DNA of 39,292 nt. It comes from Pseudomonadota bacterium (GTDB lineage: Bacteria; Myxococcota_A; UBA9042; GCA-2863065). Under the pieces are notes generated by a model. The model was not told the origin of the DNA, did no database searches, and saw only the letters and a program-made list of their open reading frames with translations. A program made the translations under genes and the position numbers. The stretch lies in the NCBI GenBank assembly GCA_005776585.1, contig SXOX01000205.1, positions 1-39,292 on the forward strand. Reading direction: 5' to 3'. Of this stretch, positions 24,429 to 31,250 are shown piece by piece (the first letter of the stretch is position 1; each line of letters starts with the position of its first letter).

Positions 24429-25487
24429 CTAATCCAGCGTGGCGTAGGCGCCGTTCGAGCGCGAGACTGCGAGCGTGACCGTGCCAACCTCGGTCGCGAT
24501 CTCGGTCGCCTTGATGCGCGTGACGCCCACGATGACGAGGTCGCTGATGGGGATCGGGAAGCCGCCGCCGCCACCGGGCAGGACCTTCATCGCGCCCGAA
24601 GGCACGGTGAACGACCCGGTGTCCTTCGTCGTGCAGACGAGCGCGTTGCCGCTCTTGGGGCCATCGAGGTCGGCGACGAAGACGTCGATCCGGACCTCGT
24701 CGCCCTGTCCCGCGTTCCAAGAGACCTGGAGCGCGCTGCTCTTGGAGACGCTGCCACCGCTGGGCTTCGTCACCTGCACCGCGCCGGGGACCGCGACCTC
24801 ACCGCCAAAGGCCGGAACGTTCTTGCCGCCCGTGGCACTGGCCAGCAGCTTCGGCTGCGCGCTCAAGATGCTCTTCTGAGACGCCGGCAGCCCCGATTGA
24901 TAGTCGAGACCATGCGCGCCCGGCACCGGCGACAGCGTGACGGGCTGGCTGAGGTTCTTGACCACGATGGTCCCAGCGTCGATGCCGGTCGTCGTGTCCG
25001 GTGGCGCATCTCCGCCGGTGGACGGGATGACTTGACACGTGCCGAACGTGCCGGTGACGGTGGGCTGCGGCGGCGGACCGTACCGGAAGCGGGCGGCCAC
25101 GCTCGCGACCTCCTTGCCGGGATACTCGACCTGGAGGACGAGGAGGCCGCCCGTGACGGGCTGTGGCGGCGGGAGCACCCCGGTGTCGGCGGGCGGCGTC
25201 CCCAGATCCACGGGCGGCAGGCCCGGATCGATTGGCGCGTCCTGAGGCGGGGCACCCAGGTCGAAGGGAATGGAGACGGTGTCGGACGGCGAGGTCCCGG
25301 TGTCAAAGGGAATCGTGATGACGCCGTCGCCATCTGCGTCCGCCGCGGGCGCAAAGCCGGTCTCCGCGCTCGATTGGGCACCGTCGGCCGACGCGTCCTT
25401 GCGCCCCCCGCCACCGCCCGAAGCGCAGCCGAGTCCAGAGAGAGCCAGGGCAAGGAAACCAGAGCCGATGAGCGTTGTGGTCTTCAC
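24429..25487 (-). CDS. Lipoprotein with Asp/Pro linker, unknown function
   Basis: 352 residues from GTG 25487, overlapping the upstream stop as GTGA. The signal peptide ends in lipobox LSGLGC. A Gly/Lys/Asp stretch and an Asp/Pro-rich linker (about 55-105, with SIPFDLGAPP and PPVDLGTPP) follow. The rest (about 110-352) looks all-beta, with two or three domains and few motifs (LVLQVEYPGKEV at 113; a repeated T-K-D-T-G-S-F-T type strand later). No enzyme signature was found. It is the last gene of the kinase / PIG-O-like / lipoprotein operon and is expected in the outer membrane or periplasm. Confidence 0.75.
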   Translation of the reverse strand: MKTTTLIGSGFLALALSGLGCASGGGGGRKDASADGAQSSAETGFAPAADADGDGVITIPFDTGTSPSDTVSIPFDLGAPPQDAPIDPGLPPVDLGTPPADTGVLPPPQPVTGGLLVLQVEYPGKEVASVAARFRYGPPPQPTVTGTFGTCQVIPSTGGDAPPDTTTGIDAGTIVVKNLSQPVTLSPVPGAHGLDYQSGLPASQKSILSAQPKLLASATGGKNVPAFGGEVAVPGAVQVTKPSGGSVSKSSALQVSWNAGQGDEVRIDVFVADLDGPKSGNALVCTTKDTGSFTVPSGAMKVLPGGGGGFPIPISDLVIVGVTRIKATEIATEVGTVTLAVSRSNGAYATLD

Positions 25488-27775
25488 GGCGAGGGAGTGT
25501 ACGCGGCCAGACGTGCGAGCGCGAGCACAGGGAGCAGACCGAAGATGGCAGTGAGGATGGCAGCGAGGTAGGGCAGCTCGGAGGCGGCGAGCCAGAAGCT
25601 GGCGCCTGCGACCCACGGAAACGTGAGGACGGTCACGACGAAGCGCAGGCCCAGGAAGCTGGCCAGTGCGGTGAGGAGCCGGGGTGCGTGCGGGTCCCAG
25701 CGACTGAGGCCCAGCGCGACGAGGGCGAGCGGGATGACGTCGCCCAGGACGACCAGGATGACCGCCGAGACGACGTCGAGATCCGCGCCGCCCGCGAAGG
25801 CGGCAGCCACCGGAATGGACGAGAACGTGTATTCGCGGCTGAGGGCGAGCAGCGTCACCGTCTCGAGGAGCCCGAGCAGCGCGAGGAGGCCGCCGAGGCG
25901 GAGCGGGCCGAGGCGGCGACGTGGCAGGTCGGTCGCTCCAACGACGAGGAGACCGAGCGCGGACAGCACGACGAGCTGTGTATCGGTGGCGAGCAGGCTC
26001 GCAAAGACGAGCGTGGCGGCGATGACGACATGCACCGGCGCGCGGTGGCGAGCGGCGCGCTTCAAGGTCCAGCACAGCAGCAGCGCGGCGCCGACGAGGA
26101 GGAGCATCCGGGCCGGGGAAGGCGGCACGAGACGGTGCGCCAGAGCGAGCGCGGCGAGGGCAAGTGCGGGCGGGCCGACGGAGCGGGTCGGGAGGGCGAT
26201 GACGGCGAGCACGGCGATTCCCCAGGCGCCGTCCGGGATGCGACGGATGTCGAGGCCGTGCTCAGACGCGATCGCGAGTCCCGCGAGGCTGGCGGCGCCC
26301 AAGGCCAGGTGCAGCGCAGCGCTGTTCGCAGCGGCGCGACGGGCGAGCGCGGCGCCCGCGAGCGCGAGCCCGAGCAGCAGGACGGCCTCGCCCTCGACGT
26401 GACCAGGCAGCCAGCGCAGGACCGGAGGCAGGAGGGACAGCAGCACGGCGACCGTGAGGGCGACGAGCCAGCGCCCGTCGAGGCCATGGCGCACGTCGAC
26501 CCATGCCGTCGGCCAGCCGCCCGCGAGCAGGGCGCTCATCCCCAAGATCAGGGCGGTCAGGCTGGGGAGGTACAGCGCAGTGACGATGGCGGCGAGACCG
26601 ACGACCACGGCGGCCGCGAGCGCCGTGCGCCGGCGGGGGAGGATCAGTCCGGCGCAGATGCCCGCCAGAGCCAGCAGGACGCCGAGCAGGCGCGGCCCCC
26701 ATGTGGCGATGGTGGGGACCTCGGGCGTGTCGGCGCCGGTGGCGGCCCGCTGGCGCTCCAGATTGCGCTCCAGTCGTGCACGGTCGACTGGCGACAGCGC
26801 GAGCGCTCCTGTGAGCACGGGCCCAGCCGACTCCCCAGGTGGCGGGACGCCAAAGAAGCCCGCGAGGGTCGGCGCGATCGCGGTCTGCGCCGTCTCGATC
26901 GCAGGCAACGGGAGGACTCCGGCACCCCACCAGACGAACGGCGCCCGTCGTGGGCCGGGCTCGCCGCCGCCGTGGCCACCCGAGTCCGTCATGCCGTGGT
27001 CCGCGATGACGAGCACCGCGGTGTCGGGCGCCGCGGTGAGCGCGAGCTGACGGATGTCGGCGTCGATCTCTCGCAGCCGCCGCGCGTAGGCGCCTGTGGT
27101 ACCCACGGTCCCATCGGCGTGCCCGGCGTGGTCGGCGCCCACGAAGTGCACGACGAGCAGGTCCGGTGTGCTGCGCAGGCTCTCGAGCGCGGCCGCGAGT
27201 GCCTCGCGATCGGACTCCGTCTGGTCGTGCATGCCGCGGTCGGCGAGCGCGACGGCCCGCTCGGCGAAGGCCCCGAAGCGCCGCTCCCACACGCGATCTC
27301 CGACGAGGTGGGTCCGCTTGCCCGCCAGGTGAAGCCGCCGAAAGACCGAATCACAGGGCGCGGGTGGGGGCTCGAAGTTCTCGATGGCGTCCGACAGCGT
27401 CGGCGGCCGGCCGGTGCCAATCGTCAGCACGCCGGGCCCGGTCATGGTGATGAGCCCCGTCTCGGCGATCCCCCACGCGCCCTCGGCGCGATGGCCCGCC
27501 ACGAACGGCATGACCTCGGGATCAAAGGCGCGATCGGCGTTCAGTCCATCGACGAGGACCAGCAAGAGCCGGTGGCCCGCCGCCGGGACGGGCTCCAGGT
27601 CTGGCGCGGTGCCCCACGGGTCCCGCACGGTCGGCGGCGCGAAGTGGGTCCCGACAAAATAGACGCTGGCTGCGAGACCGGCGAGGACCGCCGTCACCGC
27701 GCGTCCGAACGCGTCCCGCCAGGGCGGCGCGCGCGCGGCCACGGTTGCTGCGGCCCCGGCTGTGGTCGACCTCAC
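25484..27775 (-). CDS. PIG-O-like polytopic membrane phosphoesterase (alkaline phosphatase superfamily)
   Basis: 763 residues from GTG 27775, which overlaps the kinase stop (GTGA). One membrane helix (about 25-42) precedes a catalytic domain of the alkaline phosphatase superfamily. Its motifs line up with eukaryotic GPI ethanolamine-phosphate transferases (PIG-O/GPI7): LLVLVDGLNADRA (metal Asp76), GLITMTGPGVLTIGTGRPPT (nucleophile Thr region, 107-126), VVHFVGADHAGHADG, and IADHGMTDSGGHGGGEP. About twelve membrane helices fill residues 390-760. It may transfer or remove a phosphoethanolamine-like group on a lipid or glycan outside the inner membrane. That is inference from motifs; the substrate is not shown. 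Confidence 0.8.
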   Translation of the reverse strand: MRSTTAGAAATVAARAPPWRDAFGRAVTAVLAGLAASVYFVGTHFAPPTVRDPWGTAPDLEPVPAAGHRLLLVLVDGLNADRAFDPEVMPFVAGHRAEGAWGIAETGLITMTGPGVLTIGTGRPPTLSDAIENFEPPPAPCDSVFRRLHLAGKRTHLVGDRVWERRFGAFAERAVALADRGMHDQTESDREALAAALESLRSTPDLLVVHFVGADHAGHADGTVGTTGAYARRLREIDADIRQLALTAAPDTAVLVIADHGMTDSGGHGGGEPGPRRAPFVWWGAGVLPLPAIETAQTAIAPTLAGFFGVPPPGESAGPVLTGALALSPVDRARLERNLERQRAATGADTPEVPTIATWGPRLLGVLLALAGICAGLILPRRRTALAAAVVVGLAAIVTALYLPSLTALILGMSALLAGGWPTAWVDVRHGLDGRWLVALTVAVLLSLLPPVLRWLPGHVEGEAVLLLGLALAGAALARRAAANSAALHLALGAASLAGLAIASEHGLDIRRIPDGAWGIAVLAVIALPTRSVGPPALALAALALAHRLVPPSPARMLLLVGAALLLCWTLKRAARHRAPVHVVIAATLVFASLLATDTQLVVLSALGLLVVGATDLPRRRLGPLRLGGLLALLGLLETVTLLALSREYTFSSIPVAAAFAGGADLDVVSAVILVVLGDVIPLALVALGLSRWDPHAPRLLTALASFLGLRFVVTVLTFPWVAGASFWLAASELPYLAAILTAIFGLLPVLALARLAAYTPSP

Positions 27776-29196
27776 CGTCCGGAGAGGAGCTGGAGCATGC
27801 GGACGGGCTTGCCAAGGCCTCGGATGCGGAGCTCGCCGGAGGGCTCGAAGCGCAGATCGGCGACATCGGCGTCCCGGCCGCCGAGGCAGGCGTCGCCGAC
27901 GTAGATGGAGCCGCGCGGCGCCTCTTCGCACAGACGTGAGGCCACGTCGCGATGGGCGTGAATCCCGACCCGAAGGTACAGCGCGCGAAACGTCGCCTGC
28001 CGCTGCGTGCGGGTGCGGGCCTTCATCGCGAGCGCCGCGCGCAACGCCGCGGTCACCGACTGCGTCACGGGGAAGCTCGCATGGATTTGTCCGGGGCGGC
28101 GCTCGCGCACGGTCCCGCCGTGCTCGGCGAGATCGAGTGCCCACTGCTCCAACAGCTCGCCGGCCCCCGGGGCATCGGCCGGCTCGATGGCGGCCACGAG
28201 CTCAAAGCCCGTCGGCTGTTGGGCCCCGTCGTCGTTGACACTGGCGACACCCGACGCGCGCCCTGTCGTCTGGCGACGCGCGCCCAGCGGAGCCATCCCC
28301 CCGACGGAGCGAAGCGCGCGACGAAACGCCGACGCGTCGCCGAAGCGGTCGGCCGGCGCCTTCGCGAGCGAGTGGTCGAGCAGATCCTGGAGCCCGGCCA
28401 CGGTGCCCAGGGCCGGTGCGACGTCCTTCAGCCGCGGCGGCGCCGTCCGAAGATGTGCCGTGTACATCTCGACGCCGCGCTCGGTGACGAACGGCGTGCG
28501 TGCGGTCAGCAGCTCGAACAGGAGGACACCGACGGCGTACAGGTCCGAGCGCGGGTCGATCGCCGAGCCAAGGATCTGCTCGGGCGACATATAGGCCGGC
28601 GTGCCGGCGACCTCGATCGTCGTCGAGCTCGAGGAGACGCCCTCGCGGCGCGTGTCCCGCGCGATGCCGAAGTCGAGCACCGTGACGAAGTCTTCGATCT
28701 CGCCGCGACGACCGACCTGGATGTTCTCGGGCTTGAGGTCGCGGTGGACGATCCCGTGGACGTGCGCCTCGTGCAGCGCGTCGAGCACCTGATCGACGAC
28801 GTGCACCACGCGAGCCAGCGGCATGGCGCCGCCCGAGACGAGCAGCTCGGCCAGCGAGCGACCCGGCAGAAGCTCCATCGCGATGTAGAGATCCCCGCGC
28901 TCCGTCTCGCCGAAGTCGTAGAGAGTAATCACGTGCGGATGATGAAGGCCGGCGATGGTGCGGGCCTCTTTCAGAAAGCGGCGCGTCGCGCGGCGATCCT
29001 CCTCGCCGCCGAAGCCGCGTCGCAGCACCTTGACCGCCACCTCGCGCTCGATGGGCCGCTGTATTGCCCGATAGACGGTGCCCATGCCGCCACGACCGAG
29101 GACGTCGACCAGCTCATAGCGGCCGTCGATGACCTCTCGCGCCCCATCGAGTGAGGCAAGCGCAGGCGGTCGATAGGAGGGCTGGCTCACGGACAC
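27772..29196 (-). CDS. Ser/Thr protein kinase fused to a cyclase-homology-like domain
   Basis: 474 residues from GTG 29196. GTG 29190 is an alternative, better placed 7 nt after TAGGCT. The kinase domain (about 27-290) is complete: glycine loop GRGGMG (34-39), VAVK with Lys56, HRDLKPEN (151-158), DFG (175-177), and SPEQ (204-207) in the APE position. There is no membrane segment or PASTA repeat. The C-terminal part (about 330-474) looks like a class III nucleotidyl cyclase domain (LRVGIHAHRDVASRL, SIYVGDACLGG) without obvious metal-binding Asp residues. A sensory or scaffold role is more likely than cyclase activity. It heads the operon with the PIG-O-like and lipoprotein genes. Confidence 0.85.
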   Translation of the reverse strand: MSVSQPSYRPPALASLDGAREVIDGRYELVDVLGRGGMGTVYRAIQRPIEREVAVKVLRRGFGGEEDRRATRRFLKEARTIAGLHHPHVITLYDFGETERGDLYIAMELLPGRSLAELLVSGGAMPLARVVHVVDQVLDALHEAHVHGIVHRDLKPENIQVGRRGEIEDFVTVLDFGIARDTRREGVSSSSTTIEVAGTPAYMSPEQILGSAIDPRSDLYAVGVLLFELLTARTPFVTERGVEMYTAHLRTAPPRLKDVAPALGTVAGLQDLLDHSLAKAPADRFGDASAFRRALRSVGGMAPLGARRQTTGRASGVASVNDDGAQQPTGFELVAAIEPADAPGAGELLEQWALDLAEHGGTVRERRPGQIHASFPVTQSVTAALRAALAMKARTRTQRQATFRALYLRVGIHAHRDVASRLCEEAPRGSIYVGDACLGGRDADVADLRFEPSGELRIRGLGKPVRMLQLLSGR

Positions 29197-29197
29197 G

Positions 29198-29203
29198 AGC
29201 CTA
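29198..29203 (-). promoter_or_regulatory. Putative -10 of the kinase operon
   Basis: On the minus strand TAGGCT ends 7 nt before GTG 29190, matching the leaderless spacing found elsewhere. If real, translation starts at 29190 rather than 29196, two codons shorter. The 34-bp gap to the SnoaL gene leaves little room for any other arrangement. Confidence 0.35.
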
Positions 29204-29230
29204 GGCCGGGTTGGACGACCCCGCCAGTTT

Positions 29231-29716
29231 CTAGGCCGGTCGGGGGACGCCTTCTTTGGTCATGGTGGCAAACAGCTGCCCCCGCGCCTTCTTCTGGATG
29301 GCGGAGCGAAAGAACGGCGCCCAGCCCAAGAGCCGACCCGGCACGCCGATGGCCATGCCGGACCAGCGCCAGACGTCGAAGTGGTCGACGTGCTTGCTGA
29401 TGAGCCCATCGCGAAACTCGAACTCGGCGTGGATGCGGTTCTCCACCCAGCGGCCCGTCGCGGCGAAGGTGTAGTCGGCCTCCCAGTCGCAGCGACCGGA
29501 CTGGTCGTTTGCCTCGACGTTGGAGTGGCGAATCGCCAGGTCCGCTGCGCGCGCGGTCAGCATGCGCCACATGGCGCCGGCCTCCACGCCCCGCAACAAC
29601 CCGAAGGCCGGATCGGTGAACGTGACGTCCGGCGTGTAGCAGGCGGCCATCGCGGCGCCGTCCTTCTTGGCGAACGCGTCGTAGAAGCGCGTGATGAGCG
29701 CGGCGTGGGTGTGCAT
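29231..29716 (-). CDS. SnoaL-like / nuclear transport factor 2 family protein
   Basis: 161 residues from ATG 29716. The sequence starts with the helix typical of NTF2-like proteins (MHTHAALITRFYDAFAKKD) and continues with CYTPDVTFTDPAFG, RWVENRIHAEFEFRDGLI and DHFDVWRW, all characteristic of the SnoaL/NTF2 cone fold. No catalytic residues can be assigned, since the fold serves as enzyme or binding module. There is no signal peptide. It lies between the SDR gene (ending 29754) and the kinase gene on the same strand; its own promoter may be present just upstream. Confidence 0.8.
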   Translation of the reverse strand: MHTHAALITRFYDAFAKKDGAAMAACYTPDVTFTDPAFGLLRGVEAGAMWRMLTARAADLAIRHSNVEANDQSGRCDWEADYTFAATGRWVENRIHAEFEFRDGLISKHVDHFDVWRWSGMAIGVPGRLLGWAPFFRSAIQKKARGQLFATMTKEGVPRPA

Positions 29717-29722
29717 CGCGTG

Positions 29723-29751
29723 ACTGTGGCCGGGCGCGCCGCGCGCGTCAA
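29723..29751 (-). promoter_or_regulatory. Possible promoter of the SnoaL-like gene
   Basis: On the minus strand TTGACG (29746-29751), 17 nt, CACAGT (29723-29728), then 6 nt to ATG 29716. The -10 is weak (only A2 and T6 conserved). The spacing fits a leaderless start. Confidence 0.35.
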
Positions 29752-29753
29752 GG

Positions 29754-31211
29754 CTACCAGGGCGTCGGCCGGTAGTCCTTGAAGAACACGCCCCAGGCAT
29801 GCGCACCGGTCAGCAGCCCAGCGAAGAGCGGATCACAGATGCGCGCAGCACCGTCGACGATGTCGAGCGGTGGGTGGAAGCCGTGGGCCTCGGCCTTGCG
29901 CTCGGCGATGGCCGCAGGGTCCTCATCGGTCACCCAGCCGGTATCGACGCTGTTCATGTGAATTCCGTCATGGACGTAGTCTGCCGCGGAGGTGCGGGTG
30001 AGCATGTTGAGCGCAGCCTTGGCCATGTTCGTGTGCGGGTGCCGCGTCGTCTTGAGGTTGCGGTAGAACTGCCCCTCCATCGCGGACACGTTCACGATGT
30101 GCTGCTCCCGGGTCCCGGCGCGCAGCATCAGCGGCTTGAGACGCGCCGACAGGACGAACGGCGCGACCGCGTTGACGAGCTGGACCTCGAGCAGCTCGAT
30201 GGTCGGGACCTCGGCCAGATCCAGCCGCCACGAGTTGACCTCCCGGAGGTCGACCTGCTGCTGGTCCGCGTCGAGCTGGCCGGTAGGGAAGAGCGAGCCG
30301 CCGGAGGTCAGGCTCCGTTCCTCGGCCGTCAGCACGGCCTGGGACAGCGCCGGGGCGTCGGCGAGGCCACGACCTGAAAGGCGCAGCTCACGATAGCCCG
30401 CCAAGAGGCGTCGCTGATCGACGGACAGGACGTCGCTCGACTCGCCCGCCATCAGGTGTGCGTAGTAGGCGGGAGGACGCCGAATGGTCTGACACGCGTT
30501 GTGCAGGATCGCATCGAGTCGGGACTCACGGCGCAGGAGGTGCCGCGCGAAGGTCTCGACGCTGGGCGTATGCCGCAGGTCGAGGCCATACAACTCGAGC
30601 CTGTCGCCCCACTCGGCGAAGTCGGGCTCAGCGGCGAAGCGCCGTGCGGCGTCGTTGGGAAAGCGCGTGGTCACGAGGGTGCGCGCGCCGGCGCGCAGGA
30701 GCTTGATGGCGGCCTGGTAGCCGATCTTGACGCGTCCACCGGTCACCAGCGCCGTGCGACCCCGCAGGTCCGCCGTCTGGTGGCGCTTCTGCCAGTTGAG
30801 CTCGGCGCACGCGGGACAGAGCTGATCGTAGAAGTGGTGCACGGCGCGATAGGGGGCCTTGCAGCAGTAGCACCGCCGCGAGGTCATCACGGTCGCGAGG
30901 GGCTCGCCGCCCACGCCCGGCTCCGGCAACACGGGCGGCGTGACGTAGAACGGATCGCGCCGCAGCCCCCGGATGCCGGTCTCGGCGAGGATGGCGGAGT
31001 CGTGCTCCTTGACCCGCGCGTCGTCGCGCTTGCGGAGCCCGCGCGCCTGCTTGCGCTTGTCGACCCGATCGGGCCGCGAGAGCCGCCCCGCCGCAGTCAG
31101 GAGGCGGCGCCGCACTGGCTCCGGCAGCTCGAAGAGCCGCACGCGGTCGTCGGCCAAGGCCTCCAGGCGGCGGGCCAGCTCTTCGGCGTCCTGCGGTGTC
31201 AGCTCAGCCAT
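29754..31211 (-). CDS. Atypical SDR-fold oxidoreductase with N-terminal Cys knuckle
   Basis: 485 residues, nearly double a classical short-chain dehydrogenase. Residues 1-110 are helical and charged. A metal knuckle follows (C114-x-x-C117, then C132-x-x-C135). The Rossmann part starts at about 152 with ALVTGGRVKIGYQAAI (NAD(P)-binding), and HNA (238-240) replaces NNAG. A long insert (about 245-325) is followed by VNVSAMEG (Ser376) and NMAKAALNML with Lys398. The catalytic Tyr four residues before the Lys is Thr394; Tyr383 is nearby and might substitute. A cytoplasmic redox or binding role on an unknown substrate is inferred. TATGGT lies 9 nt before ATG 31211. Confidence 0.75.
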   Translation of the reverse strand: MAELTPQDAEELARRLEALADDRVRLFELPEPVRRRLLTAAGRLSRPDRVDKRKQARGLRKRDDARVKEHDSAILAETGIRGLRRDPFYVTPPVLPEPGVGGEPLATVMTSRRCYCCKAPYRAVHHFYDQLCPACAELNWQKRHQTADLRGRTALVTGGRVKIGYQAAIKLLRAGARTLVTTRFPNDAARRFAAEPDFAEWGDRLELYGLDLRHTPSVETFARHLLRRESRLDAILHNACQTIRRPPAYYAHLMAGESSDVLSVDQRRLLAGYRELRLSGRGLADAPALSQAVLTAEERSLTSGGSLFPTGQLDADQQQVDLREVNSWRLDLAEVPTIELLEVQLVNAVAPFVLSARLKPLMLRAGTREQHIVNVSAMEGQFYRNLKTTRHPHTNMAKAALNMLTRTSAADYVHDGIHMNSVDTGWVTDEDPAAIAERKAEAHGFHPPLDIVDGAARICDPLFAGLLTGAHAWGVFFKDYRPTPW

Positions 31212-31250
31212 CGGCGCGAGACCATAGCCACCGCGCCGCGCCGTGTCACC

